Assembly (NCBI GenBank): GCA_910584435.1
Contig: CAJUAP010000009.1
Coordinates: 1-64,000, forward strand
Source of the DNA: an uncultured Acetatifactor sp.
GTDB taxonomy: Bacteria > Bacillota > Clostridia > Lachnospirales > Lachnospiraceae
Reading direction: 5' to 3'
DNA: 64,000 bases
Positions 18,618-27,209 of the stretch are shown one piece after another; position 1 is the stretch's first letter; each line of letters begins with the position of its first letter. The translations under genes were made by a program, and so were the position numbers. The notes below the pieces were generated by a model. The model worked only from the letters and a program-made list of their open reading frames with translations. It ran no database searches and was not told the origin of the DNA.

Positions 18618-18647
18618 CTGGCAAAATTCGCAGTGTTGGTTTATAAT
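18618..18647 (+). promoter_or_regulatory. Promoter of an orphan small transcript
   Basis: CTGGCA at 18618-18623, an 18-bp spacer and a perfect TATAAT at 18642-18647. The next annotated plus-strand gene lies over 10 kb away, so this promoter must serve a short local transcript. Confidence 0.55.
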
Positions 18648-18673
18648 CATCTTAGAAGCCGGAGGATTCAAGC

Positions 18674-18808
18674 ATGTCCCACGGTTGTTCAATCGGGAGC
18701 AATAATCAGTTTAAAAATCAAACGGATTACAAGGCTATTCTCTATTCGCAGCAGAGGATAGCCTTTTCCGTTTCCAGAAAGGACAACCGCAGGCTATTTC
18801 CACCATAA
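18674..18808 (+). CDS. Possible 44-residue peptide or small RNA
   Basis: Downstream of the 18642 TATAAT box, GGAGG (18661-18665) lies 8 nt before an ATG that opens a 44-codon frame (MSHGCSIGSNNQFKNQTDYK, ending RRLFPP). Inside the frame is a 13-bp inverted repeat, AAGGCTATTCTCT/AGAGGATAGCCTT (18731-18765), followed by TTTTCC, which looks like a weak terminator. Two readings are possible: a small peptide gene, or a roughly 120-nt regulatory RNA. No homology is recognised. Confidence 0.3.
   Translation: MSHGCSIGSNNQFKNQTDYKAILYSQQRIAFSVSRKDNRRLFPP
18731..18768 (+). terminator. Hairpin with short T-run
   Basis: Stem AAGGCTATTCTCT/AGAGGATAGCCTT with a 9-nt loop, then TTTTCC. It could end the small transcript that begins near 18655, or act in both directions. 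Confidence 0.45.
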
Positions 18809-18913
18809 CAGCATCAGCGCATACACCTATGCAGGTTATTCATATACACTTGTATCGTTCATAATGCCGTAATCAATGATGGTAATTTCTTTTGAAAATC
18901 CCGATATTTTCTT

Positions 18914-20398
18914 TTAAAGAAGCTCCTTCAGAAGCCTGTTCGCACTGGCGGGATCTGCCTTCCCTTTCATTGCCTTCATGGTCTGGCCCACCAGGAACCC
19001 CAGAGCTTTCTCCTTGCCGTTGCGGTAATCCTGTACGGACTGCGGATTTGCTGCAATGACTTCTTCTATCACCCTGCGCAGGACATCTTCGTCATTTACC
19101 ATTGCCAGCCCTTTTTCCTTCACGTACTGTTCAGGATCAATATCTTCCGCAAACATTGCCTCAAATACTTCCTTAGCCACCGTTGAATTAATGATCCGCT
19201 TATCCGCCAATGCTATCAGCTTTGCCAAATGTTCCGGCGAAAAACGGATATCTTCCGGATCCATTTCTTTTTCTTTCAGCAGCCGCAGCGTCTCCACCAT
19301 CAGCCAGTTTGATACCTTCTTGGGCTGGCTCCCCAAAGCCACCGCTGCCTCAAAAATATCCGCCATGTGCTTGGAGCTGGTGATAATTTCTATGTCATAA
19401 TCCGGGATATGATACTCTTCCCGGTAGCGTTTCATTTTTTCTGTGCGGAATTCCGGCTGCCTGGCCCGTATTTCTTCCAGGAATTCATCGCTGATGAACA
19501 CGGGAACCAGATCCGGATCCGGAAAATAACGGTAATCCTGTGCATCTTCTTTGGAGCGCATTGCATAAGAAGTTTCTTTCGCCTCATCCCAGCGTCTGGT
19601 TTCCTGTACCACTGATTTCCCCGCTTCCAGCAGGTCTATCTGGCGGTTCTTCTCCCCTTCAATGGCTTTCGTAATCGCACGAAAGGAACTTAAATTCTTC
19701 ATCTCTGTCCGGGTTCCGAAACTTTGAGCGCCCGCTTCACGGACAGACAAATTCACATCGGCCCGCATGGAACCTTCTTGTAATTTGCAGTCGCTGGCTC
19801 CCAGATATTGAATGATTAAACGCAGCTTCTCCAAATATGCAATCACTTCTTCCGCACTGCGCATGTCAGGTTCGGATACAATCTCTATCAGGGGCACACC
19901 GGAGCGGTTGTAGTCAACCAGAGAACAATCCTCCCACTCGTCATGGAACAGCTTTCCCGCATCTTCTTCCATATGGATTTCATGAATGCCGATTTTTTTC
20001 AATCTGCGTGTTCCATTCTGAGCCTGTGCATGGGAAACGTCCTCTTTTCCCATGCCCGTATCAGCAGTTTCAATCTCCACATATCCATCCCGGCAGATTG
20101 GCAGATAAAGCTGTGATATCTGATAATTCTGAGGGTTATCCGGATAAAAGTAATTCTTTCTGTCAAATTTACAATATCTCGTAATGCTGCAGTTGACAGC
20201 CAGTCCCACTGCCACTGCATACTCCAGTACTTTTCTGTTCAATACAGGAAGGGAACCGGGCATTCCCGTACATACAGGGCAGGTATGGGAATTGGGTTTC
20301 CCGCCGAACTCTGTGGAACAGCCGCAGAAAATCTTGGTCTTCGTGGCAAGTTCCACATGAACTTCCAATCCAATCACTGTTTCATATTCCTTTGCCAT
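18914..20398 (-). CDS. gatB: Asp-tRNA(Asn)/Glu-tRNA(Gln) amidotransferase subunit B
   Basis: tRNA-binding and kinase subunit of GatCAB, which converts misacylated Asp-tRNA(Asn) or Glu-tRNA(Gln) to the amide form. 494 residues. The N-terminal MAKEYETVIGLEVHVELAT, zinc cysteines (FCGCSTEF...TCPVCTGMPG), GVPLIEIVSEPD and the tRNA-binding tail domain are all present (C-terminal NGKEKALGFLVGQTMKAMKGKADP). It is the last gene of aspS-gatC-gatA-gatB. A 264-bp gap filled with R2 repeats separates it from gatA, and its ribosome site (TAGGAGAAA) lies at the end of one repeat. Confidence 0.98.
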   Translation of the reverse strand: MAKEYETVIGLEVHVELATKTKIFCGCSTEFGGKPNSHTCPVCTGMPGSLPVLNRKVLEYAVAVGLAVNCSITRYCKFDRKNYFYPDNPQNYQISQLYLPICRDGYVEIETADTGMGKEDVSHAQAQNGTRRLKKIGIHEIHMEEDAGKLFHDEWEDCSLVDYNRSGVPLIEIVSEPDMRSAEEVIAYLEKLRLIIQYLGASDCKLQEGSMRADVNLSVREAGAQSFGTRTEMKNLSSFRAITKAIEGEKNRQIDLLEAGKSVVQETRRWDEAKETSYAMRSKEDAQDYRYFPDPDLVPVFISDEFLEEIRARQPEFRTEKMKRYREEYHIPDYDIEIITSSKHMADIFEAAVALGSQPKKVSNWLMVETLRLLKEKEMDPEDIRFSPEHLAKLIALADKRIINSTVAKEVFEAMFAEDIDPEQYVKEKGLAMVNDEDVLRRVIEEVIAANPQSVQDYRNGKEKALGFLVGQTMKAMKGKADPASANRLLKELL

Positions 20399-20416
20399 CT
20401 TTTTCTCCTATTTTAA

Positions 20417-20618
20417 GTTCCGCATCTGCCCTTCCAGTACCATGAACGGCAGAACAACGCTCGTCTGAAGAGCACCGCCGAGCATTGTTCCGGGTACTGT
20501 CCGGGCAGATGCTGTTCATACTTCCTCTTGACATTTCTCAGCCTGACTATTCAATTGCCGCTTGCGGCAATTTGTTCCGCATCTGCCCTTCCAGTACCAT
20601 GAACGGCAGAACAACGCT
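20417..20618. repeat. R2 repeat cluster between gatA and gatB
   Basis: A 45-bp stretch starting GTTCCGCATCTGCCCTTCC occurs identically at 20417-20461 and 20574-20618. An imperfect inverted arm pair (20422-20441 with 20494-20514, ends GCATCTGCCC/GGGCAGATGC) forms a hairpin. A second unit at 20527-20579 contains the palindrome ATTGCCGCTTGCGGCAAT and recurs at 36549-36601. No gene lies in the 20399-20662 gap. Confidence 0.8.
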
Positions 20619-20662
20619 ACTATTCATACTGACGTCCGCTGACATTTGCCATGCCGCCTGAT

Positions 20663-22336
20663 TCATTTTCTATCTGCATCAATCCGGCACTGCTCATAAG
20701 TGTATGCCGCCTGAAGCAGCTTTTTCTCCTGAAAGCAGTCTCCTATCAACTGTAACCCAATCGGCAGTCCTTTGCTGTCAGTGCCGCAGGGAACACTGAT
20801 TCCCGGCAGACCTGCCAGATTGACCGCAATGGTATAGATATCTCCAAGGTACATTTTGATAGGATCCACAAGGCTCTCTCCCAGCCTGGGAGCGGCAGCA
20901 GGGGCAGCCGGCCCCAGAATGCAGTCATATCTTGCAAATGCCCGGTCAAACGCCTGCTTTATCATTGCCTTCACCCGGAGTGCCTTCAAATAGTAGGCGT
21001 CATAATAACCGGAACTGAGCACATAACTGCCCAGCATAATACGCCTCTTTACTTCCGGACCAAATCCCTGAGAGCGGGTCTTCTTATACATCTGGTGCAG
21101 TCCCTGCGCCTCAGCCCTTAATCCATACTTAATCCCGTCAAAACGTTCCAGATTGGAGCTTGCCTCCGCAGCGGCAATGGTGTAGTAAACAGGAACGGCA
21201 TACTCCACAAGATCCAAATCAAACTCTTCCACCACAGCGCCCGCCGCTCTGAGAAGCTCTGCCGCCTTCCATATGGCATCCCTCACTTCCAAGTCCAGAC
21301 CGCTTCCATTGCTGCTTTCCCGGATGCCCTGTGCCTGCTCCATATCCCGTCCGGCCATATCCTTCCTGATCACATCTTCACAATGACTTTTGTTTCCGTC
21401 CACACCATCATCCTGTACCATGTTGTTCTGACTGTTTTGCGCCCTATTGACATCCGTTTTCGGCCCTGCCGAAGTGCTTAGGTTCATATCAGATTGAGGG
21501 CTTAGACCTACATAAGCCTGAGAACTCAGGTTTATATAAGTTCTTGGTATACCAATCCGCATCCCTTTCACATCCCTCTTCAAAGCAGATGTAAAGTCCT
21601 TATCTTCTCTCGCAATCTGCGTGGAATCCTTCCTGTCAAACGCTGAAATGGCCTCCAGCACCACCGCACAATCTTCTACCGTCTTACACAAAGGCCCTAT
21701 TTGATCCAAAGACGACCCATATGCCACCAGACCATACCGTGACACCGTACCATAAGTAGGCTTCATACCCACCACGCCGCAGTAAGAAGCAGGCTGCCGG
21801 ATGGATCCCCCTGTATCGGAACCCAGTGCAAAGAAACACTCCCCCGCTGCCACTGCTGCCGCCGAACCTCCGGAAGAACCGCCCGGCACATGTTCCGGAT
21901 GATGAGGATTGCGCGTAATGCCATAAGCAGATGTCTCTGTAGTTGAACCCATGGCAAATTCATCCATATTGGTCTTGCCGACAATCACTGCACCTGCCTT
22001 TTCCAGCTGAACCACCGCCTCTGCGGAGTAGGCCGGGACATAATTTTCCAATATTTTAGATGCACAGGTAGTCCGCATTCCCTCTGTACATAAATTATCC
22101 TTGATTGCCACGGGCACTCCTGCAAGAGGACCCTCCAGCTCTTTTGCCTCAATTTTTTTCTGTGTCAGCTCTGCCTGCTCCAATGCCCTTTTTTTATCCA
22201 GGGTAATATAACAGTGCAAAGTATCTTCTGTCTTTTCTATCCGGGCAATCACAGCCTCCATAGCCTCCACCGCCGTGGTTCTGCCCTCCTTAATAGCTGT
22301 GCCCAGTTCCACAGCCGAAAGAGATAATAGTTCCAT
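20663..22336 (-). CDS. gatA: Amidotransferase subunit A with an inserted segment
   Basis: Glutaminase subunit of GatCAB. The start at 22336 (MELLSLSAVELGTAIKEG) gives 557 residues. The amidase-signature triad is visible: Lys in VAIKDNL, Ser in GGSSGGSAAAVAAG and Ser in SDTGGSIRQPAS. Family members are near 485-490 residues. The excess is one block at about residues 268-345, between GIPRTY and LDLEVRDAIWKAA, which is Asn/Ser/Asp-rich with YINLS, YVGLS and MNLS repeats. The insertion falls in a surface linker, so the enzyme may well be active. It lies downstream of gatC and upstream of gatB. Confidence 0.95.
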   Translation of the reverse strand: MELLSLSAVELGTAIKEGRTTAVEAMEAVIARIEKTEDTLHCYITLDKKRALEQAELTQKKIEAKELEGPLAGVPVAIKDNLCTEGMRTTCASKILENYVPAYSAEAVVQLEKAGAVIVGKTNMDEFAMGSTTETSAYGITRNPHHPEHVPGGSSGGSAAAVAAGECFFALGSDTGGSIRQPASYCGVVGMKPTYGTVSRYGLVAYGSSLDQIGPLCKTVEDCAVVLEAISAFDRKDSTQIAREDKDFTSALKRDVKGMRIGIPRTYINLSSQAYVGLSPQSDMNLSTSAGPKTDVNRAQNSQNNMVQDDGVDGNKSHCEDVIRKDMAGRDMEQAQGIRESSNGSGLDLEVRDAIWKAAELLRAAGAVVEEFDLDLVEYAVPVYYTIAAAEASSNLERFDGIKYGLRAEAQGLHQMYKKTRSQGFGPEVKRRIMLGSYVLSSGYYDAYYLKALRVKAMIKQAFDRAFARYDCILGPAAPAAAPRLGESLVDPIKMYLGDIYTIAVNLAGLPGISVPCGTDSKGLPIGLQLIGDCFQEKKLLQAAYTYEQCRIDADRK

Positions 22337-22421
22337 TCCTTTGTTTTCCTCACTTTCTGCAGCCGGAAATCGCCTCTCCCTGCTGCGAACCCTCAATCAT
22401 GCAAAATCAAACCTTTTCCTG

Positions 22422-22475
22422 TCATTTATGATCCGGGCATTCATTATCCGGCTCTTCATTATCCGGCCCTTCATT
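22422..22475. repeat. 15-bp tandem repeats across the gatC stop codon
   Basis: Units TTCATTATCCGGCTC (22440-22454) and TTCATTATCCGGCCC (22455-22469), a degenerate copy just before them, and the beginning of a further unit that includes the gatC stop codon (22471-22473). Confidence 0.65.
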
Positions 22476-22764
22476 CAAAAGTCCTTGGCACCACAAACAT
22501 ATTGTCCTTCCGGCTGGGTGCGTTTAACAGTGTATCATGGCTTCCGTCTCCATTTGTCACCACATCCTCCCGAAATACATTCTGCGCCGGGAACACATGG
22601 GACATAGGTTCCACACCCATTGTATCCAATTCATTCAGTTTATCAATATAATCCAGCATTCTGCCCATATCCTTTTTCGCCTGCTCCTTTTCGTCAGGCG
22701 TAAGTTCCAGTTTGGCCAGGATGCTCACATATTCTATTGTTTCATCATTGATTCTCTCTTCCAT
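22471..22764 (-). CDS. gatC: Amidotransferase subunit C
   Basis: Small subunit that wraps around GatA and stabilises the GatAB interface. 97 residues, full length, with the family pattern INDETIEYVSILAKLELTPDEKE, MLDYIDKLNELDT and MSHVFPAQNVFREDVV. It is the first gat gene after aspS, about 235 bp away, with an R3 hairpin in that gap. The stop codon lies in a small tandem repeat. Confidence 0.95.
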   Translation of the reverse strand: MEERINDETIEYVSILAKLELTPDEKEQAKKDMGRMLDYIDKLNELDTMGVEPMSHVFPAQNVFREDVVTNGDGSHDTLLNAPSRKDNMFVVPRTFE

Positions 22765-22915
22765 ATCTCTCCCTTTCCGTCATACCACACCAATTTCTTC
22801 ATTCCGTTTACACTTCCTGCCATGCCGACACATTGGTGCAAACCCGGAAGAATGCCCGCATTTGGCATTCTTCTGTTCAAAATCTTCATCAAATCTTCAG
22901 AAGTCCAATATACCA

Positions 22916-22999
22916 TGTGCAATTTAGCTTTTCTTAGTCCGCGTACTAAGAGGGTGTGTACATCCCCCTCTTTGCGGGCTTGGAAAATCTTTGTACACT
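22916..22999 (-). repeat. R3 hairpin repeat after aspS
   Basis: Outer arms GTGCAA/TTGTACAC, inner arms CTTTTCTTAGTCCGC/GCGGGCTTGGAAAA, starting at the aspS stop codon. A second hairpin (GGAAGAATGCC/GGCATTCTTC, about 22848-22873) lies beyond it; the same pair occurs at the copy downstream of the DUF368 gene. Confidence 0.7.
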
Positions 23000-24753
23000 T
23001 AGTCCCTTACCTTAATGTGCACCTCTCTCAACTGCTGCTCCGTAACATCCCCCGGCGCACCGCAGAGCAGATCCTGCGCCGAACCGCTCATAGGGAACGC
23101 AATCACTTCCCTGATATTCTCTTCTCCCCGAAGCAGCATCAGCATCCTGTCCACCCCCGGCGCCATACCTGCATGGGGCGGTGCGCCGAACTGAAATGCC
23201 TGATATAATGCGCCGAATTTCTTTTTCAGAATTTCTTCATCGTATCCTGCCAGAGCAAATGCTTTGATCATAATATCCTTATCATGATTCCGCACTGCAC
23301 CGGAGGACAGCTCAATGCCGTTGCAGACAATATCATACTGATATGCAAGGATTTCCAGAGGGTTCTTCTGCTCCAATGCTTCCATACCGCCCTGGGGCAT
23401 GGAAAAAGGATTATGGGTAAACGCAAGCTGCTTCGTATCCGGATCTATCTCATACATGGGAAAATCATTTACATAACAGAAACGAAACGCATTTTTTTCC
23501 GTCAATCCCAGCTTTTCCCCAAGTTCGTTTCTGATTTTCCCCGCGTAATAACATGCTCTCTCTTCCTTATCCGCGATAAAGAAAATCGTATCCCCCACGC
23601 CAAGTCCGGCCAGCTCCCGCAACTCAGATTTTAATTCTGCAGGAATAAATTTGTCTATAGGTCCCTTATAAGAAAAATCCTCTGCCACCTCCAGATATCC
23701 GAGACCTCCCATCCCAAGCGACACTGCAAACTGCAGCAGTTTCTCATGGAATCCCTTGCTCATATCCTCATGTACTTTGATTGCCCGGACCGTTCTGCCC
23801 AGAAAAGGTTTAAAAGTACACTTCTGGAAAAATTCCGTCACATCAAGAATTCTCAGGGGATTACGCAAATCGGGCTTATCACAGCCGAATTCCAGCATGG
23901 CCTGCCTGTAACTGATGACAGGATAAGGCGCCCTGGTAATCTCCGCACCCTCCGGCGCAAACTTTTCAAACACAGCAGAAAGCACTTCCTCCCCTGCCCG
24001 GAACACATCCTCCTGTGTGGCAAAGCTCATCTCAAAATCAAGCTGGTAAAATTCTCCCGGCGAACGGTCCGCCCTGGCATCCTCATCCCTGAAACAGGGT
24101 GCAATCTGAAAATACTTGTCAATCCCCGAAACCATCAGCAGCTGCTTATACTGCTGAGGCGCCTGGGGCAGTGCATAGAATTTTCCTTTGAATTTACGGG
24201 AAGGAACAATATAATCCCTTGCGCCTTCCGGCGAAGATGCACAGAGAATTGGGGTCTGAATTTCTACAAACCCCATCTCTGTCATTTTCTGCCGAAGAAA
24301 TGCAATGACCTGAGAACGGAATAAAATATTGTCACGGACTTTTGCGTTTCTTAAATCCAGATAACGATAGATCAGCCGCACTTCCTCCCTGGTCTCTCTG
24401 GAAGTCATCACCTCAAAGGGGAGCCGCTGATACACCTTTCCCAACACGGTAATCTCCTTTGCTTCCAGCTCAATGGTGCCTGTGGGCAGCTTTGGGTTAT
24501 AGGTATCCTCATCCCGTTTCTCCACACACCCCTCTATGGTAATACATGCCTCCTTTACCAGCCCCTTGAGCAGACTGTCATTGCGGATAACTACCTGCAG
24601 CACACCGTACATATCCCGCAGATCAATAAATGACACACCGCCGTGATCACGAATATTCTCAACCCATCCTGCTGCCCTTATGGTCTGTCCAATGTGCCGC
24701 TCACTGATTTCTTTGATTGTAATGTCTCTGTAACAATTCTTCATTTCCATCAT
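22999..24753 (-). CDS. aspS: Aspartyl-tRNA synthetase
   Basis: Class II synthetase, about 584 residues. It shows an N-terminal OB-fold anticodon domain (IRAAGWVENIRDHGGVSFIDLRD), motif 2 (FRDEDARADRSPGEFYQLDFEMSF), the bacterial GAD insertion domain (about 285-420) and motif 3 (GAPPHAGMAPGVDRMLMLL). The start is set at ATG 24753 with AAGG 5 nt upstream; ATG 24750 is equally possible. It heads aspS-gatCAB behind a T-box. With GatCAB in the same operon and a specifier that can read Asn, a non-discriminating enzyme that also charges tRNA(Asn) is plausible; this is an inference. Confidence 0.97.
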   Translation of the reverse strand: MMEMKNCYRDITIKEISERHIGQTIRAAGWVENIRDHGGVSFIDLRDMYGVLQVVIRNDSLLKGLVKEACITIEGCVEKRDEDTYNPKLPTGTIELEAKEITVLGKVYQRLPFEVMTSRETREEVRLIYRYLDLRNAKVRDNILFRSQVIAFLRQKMTEMGFVEIQTPILCASSPEGARDYIVPSRKFKGKFYALPQAPQQYKQLLMVSGIDKYFQIAPCFRDEDARADRSPGEFYQLDFEMSFATQEDVFRAGEEVLSAVFEKFAPEGAEITRAPYPVISYRQAMLEFGCDKPDLRNPLRILDVTEFFQKCTFKPFLGRTVRAIKVHEDMSKGFHEKLLQFAVSLGMGGLGYLEVAEDFSYKGPIDKFIPAELKSELRELAGLGVGDTIFFIADKEERACYYAGKIRNELGEKLGLTEKNAFRFCYVNDFPMYEIDPDTKQLAFTHNPFSMPQGGMEALEQKNPLEILAYQYDIVCNGIELSSGAVRNHDKDIMIKAFALAGYDEEILKKKFGALYQAFQFGAPPHAGMAPGVDRMLMLLRGEENIREVIAFPMSGSAQDLLCGAPGDVTEQQLREVHIKVRD

Positions 24754-24929
24754 CTTCACCTTACCTTTCTGGTATTCACTCAATGATGTGTTCCGATATA
24801 TTTACAGACCATTGTGCGGAAGACGCTGACACGTATTCTCCAGCTGCCGCACTGATGCCTTTCAGCTGCTCTGCCGGCACCCTGATACAGCCGCCAGCTG
24901 TTTCGCCGTTTTCTGCACCACAGGAATAA

Positions 24930-25228
24930 AAATATCCCGGAACACAGTTTCCTGCATTCCGGGACGAATAATAGCAAAATATTATCCGCGGTACCACCCG
25001 CCTTGATAAGCCGTACCTTCCATCAAAGATATCCCTCGGCTCATCCTCTCTGACACTTAACGCGTGCAACGTGCTGCCTTAGCAAAAGAAGAAACTACCC
25101 TCTCCCTTTGGTTCAGACAGCCTGCTCCGGAGTGTTCCCCATATCAATTCCAGCCGACAGCGCTCTCAGTCGGTGACGCCGCCTTCCTGTTGCCTTTCCT
25201 GAAAGGAGTCTCCTTCATCGCATTTTTT
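24930..25228 (-). promoter_or_regulatory. T-box leader of aspS-gatCAB
   Basis: On the minus strand the leader carries a Stem I-like region (CCGACTGAGAGCGCTGTCGG), then GGGGAACACTCCGGAGC, the T-box sequence GGTGGTACCGCGG (24986-24998) and a terminator stem CCCGGAA...TTCCGGG followed by ATATTTTTATT (24925-24965). By the usual spacing before ACTCxGGAG, the specifier is AAC (Asn), overlapping GAA (Glu) as GAAC at 25134-25137. It should raise aspS-gatCAB expression when the matching tRNA is uncharged. Roughly 175 nt separate the terminator from aspS. Confidence 0.9.
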
Positions 25229-25239
25229 ATATGAAACTT

Positions 25240-25268
25240 ATGCTACCATATTTTATTGTGTTTTGCAA
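25240..25268 (-). promoter_or_regulatory. Putative promoter of the T-box operon
   Basis: Minus strand: TTGCAA (25268-25263), 17-bp spacer, TAGCAT (25245-25240). The -10 box is weak, but the position just ahead of the leader is right. Confidence 0.45.
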
Positions 25269-25295
25269 GGATTTTTTGCCGGAATCAGCGCAAAA

Positions 25296-25399
25296 CCGGA
25301 TTTACCATTTTGCCGAACTTATTGTTTTACCGGATTTACCATTCTGCCGAACTTACTGTTTTTACTGAACTTACCATTCTGTCAAACTTACTGTTTTTA
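25296..25399. repeat. Three tandem 34-35-bp repeats
   Basis: Units begin at 25296, 25330 and 25365, each with the core TTACCATTCTGCCGAACTTA (diverged in the third). They lie between the T-box promoter and the stop of the 25487 gene and have no coding potential. Confidence 0.75.
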
Positions 25400-25486
25400 C
25401 CTGCCTTGCCTTTTTCATCCTGAGTTCTATGGTTTCCCATCCGCAGATTTTTACAGATTCGCATTATTCTGTCTGCAGTTTTCCTG

Positions 25487-25936
25487 TTACTCCCAATCGT
25501 CCTCTATTTCCTTTTCCTCCCAATACGGTTTTCCATTCTTAATTCCCATCTTTATCTCACAAGGGCCGTCCGTCCAGACCCCTTCCCAATCATAGTCCGC
25601 TGCCCTGGCACCTTTGAGCAGCTCCACCAATTCGTCCGCAGCCGCTTTGCTGTCCTCATCATGAGCATTGCCTCCAATCGCAGCGCCGCTGGGACCATTG
25701 TACACAGTGAGATAAACTTCCGTCCCCTGCATATCCTTCGCCAGCAGAATATACTCATACTGATCCTCCATATCCTCCGTGATATATATGGGGTCTCCAA
25801 ATAATGTCATCATTTTCCCCAGACATAATACCTCCGTATGCTTCCCCAAATCTCCAACATTCCTGATTTTGGATGTACCCATGACTGCCTTTTTTGCTTC
25901 CTCGCCCTGTGCCGTAAACTGAAATCTTGTGCTCAT
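25487..25936 (-). CDS. Hypothetical acidic protein
   Basis: Not recognised. The 149-residue cytoplasmic-looking protein has no signal peptide or membrane segment. It has a patterned alpha/beta middle (GKMMTLFGDPIYITEDMEDQYEYILLAKDMQGTEVYLTVYNG), a Gly-rich SGAAIGGNAHDED stretch and an acidic, Trp-containing tail ending EIEDDWE. AGGGTT-type bases lie upstream of the ATG. It is a single gene. Intact length and clean codon structure argue that it is real. Confidence 0.7.
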   Translation of the reverse strand: MSTRFQFTAQGEEAKKAVMGTSKIRNVGDLGKHTEVLCLGKMMTLFGDPIYITEDMEDQYEYILLAKDMQGTEVYLTVYNGPSGAAIGGNAHDEDSKAAADELVELLKGARAADYDWEGVWTDGPCEIKMGIKNGKPYWEEKEIEDDWE

Positions 25937-26025
25937 ACAATTTAACCCTCCAAAGATTTTATTTCACAATTCTCTTCTACAAAAAATCATTTTGTCCTCA
26001 TCTTCCCAAACCTTCCATTTCTCCA

Positions 26026-26069
26026 ACTACTTAATCCATCCCCAGATACTACTTAATCCATCCCCAGAT
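26026..26069. repeat. 22-bp duplication across the DUF6056 gene stop codon
   Basis: ACTACTTAATCCATCCCCAG followed by AT is present twice head-to-tail (26026-26047 and 26048-26069). The second copy contains the gene's stop codon (26049-26051), so the end of the gene has been duplicated downstream. Confidence 0.8.
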
Positions 26070-27185
26070 AATTGCCAGATATTCCCCACAATAATACATT
26101 CCACGCAGCCAGATGAAAAATGTACCAAACCACAGAGGCCACGCCAGGTCACTGCGCTGTCTTATTATTTTTCTTCCCAATGCCAGAATCTCACAGATGC
26201 ACAGCAGCATGGTTCCAAAGGACGCACGATCCGGATAATGAGGTGACAAAATAAGCGCCCCCCAGGACAGCAATGCACACCCCGTCAGAAGCATGTCCTT
26301 TGCATCCGCAGCCTGTTTCAACACATATCTGCTCAATATCCACAAGAAAGCAAGCACCAGCAATACCGGAAACAAGTAATCCAATGCGCCCTTGCATTCC
26401 CCATAACATCTCAGAAACAGCCTCCAGAGAGCCCCATACTGTTCCTCTCCTGTCTGGCCGCTTCGGACGAAATTTCCCGGAGCCGCAATACACATTATGC
26501 TGCCGCCCAGACAGCAGAAATTCCCCAGAATCATCCAGGGTTTTATCTTCCTTCCTCCCCTGATGACAAGGATAATGACAGCAAGACTTAATATCCACAC
26601 TGACGGCCCCATATTCTCATTGCTCCATCCTGCCGCAATTCCCAATGGAATCATCCATATGGTAATACCAGGCAGCGGACGGGGCAGCTCTTCCCCTCTC
26701 CCAGGTACTTCCCTCAGATAGCAATGGACAAAGGCAAGAATGAACACAGTGATATACAGGTAATTTGCGGCACCCGCCTGCCAGAACATGCTCATACGCC
26801 AGTTGGCATTCAGCCCCAGAATCATAGCTATGGCCGCGAAAAATGCCGGAAGCCTGCGATGTCCGGAAACAAAACAAACCATTCCTCCAAGCAGCATGGT
26901 AAATATTACATTGAGGCAATCTGCAGCCTGCTCTCCCGCAAGAAGAGTAAGCTGCAGAATCCCATGTGTAATGCTCCTGCCGCCCCAATTATGATAATGC
27001 CAGATTTGACTTTTAATAATATCCGCAAAAGATGTAATGGGCGTATCATCATACAGCATGGTAGAATACCATAAATCGTCCATTTCAAAAGGAATTACCC
27101 TATGGGTCATATACAGCACAATCATGGACACCAACACCAAAATGCCTGTGGCAATCCACATCAATTGATACTTTCCATTCTTCAC
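26049..27185 (-). CDS. DUF6056-like membrane protein
   Basis: Polytopic membrane protein of 378 residues from a GTG at 27185 (KNGKYQLMWIATGILVL) with GAGG 8 nt upstream; a TTG two codons earlier is too close to that site. About nine or ten hydrophobic helices follow. The first extracytoplasmic loop has the acidic FEMDDLWYSTM and later NWGGRSITHGILQL, a pattern that I associate with DUF6056 and GT-C-like proteins. It may act in cell-surface glycan assembly, which is an inference. It lies 24 bp downstream of dapL and may be co-transcribed. Confidence 0.75.
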   Translation of the reverse strand: MKNGKYQLMWIATGILVLVSMIVLYMTHRVIPFEMDDLWYSTMLYDDTPITSFADIIKSQIWHYHNWGGRSITHGILQLTLLAGEQAADCLNVIFTMLLGGMVCFVSGHRRLPAFFAAIAMILGLNANWRMSMFWQAGAANYLYITVFILAFVHCYLREVPGRGEELPRPLPGITIWMIPLGIAAGWSNENMGPSVWILSLAVIILVIRGGRKIKPWMILGNFCCLGGSIMCIAAPGNFVRSGQTGEEQYGALWRLFLRCYGECKGALDYLFPVLLVLAFLWILSRYVLKQAADAKDMLLTGCALLSWGALILSPHYPDRASFGTMLLCICEILALGRKIIRQRSDLAWPLWFGTFFIWLRGMYYCGEYLAIIWGWIK

Positions 27186-27209
27186 CTGCAAATCCTCTAT
27201 TCCGATTCT

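Noticed and set aside
18507..18692. Minus-strand 61-codon frame with several cysteines
   Set aside because: It lies opposite the promoter of the small plus-strand transcript, has no ribosome site and has no family resemblance.
24780..24925. Protein-like open stretch between the T-box terminator and aspS (AEQLKGISAAAGEYVSASS)
   Set aside because: It has no start with a ribosome site, and upstream it runs through the T-box structure. It may be a decayed fragment, but the evidence is too thin.
25296..25399. The three 35-bp repeats as a CRISPR array
   Set aside because: The repeats are contiguous with no spacers and no cas genes are present.
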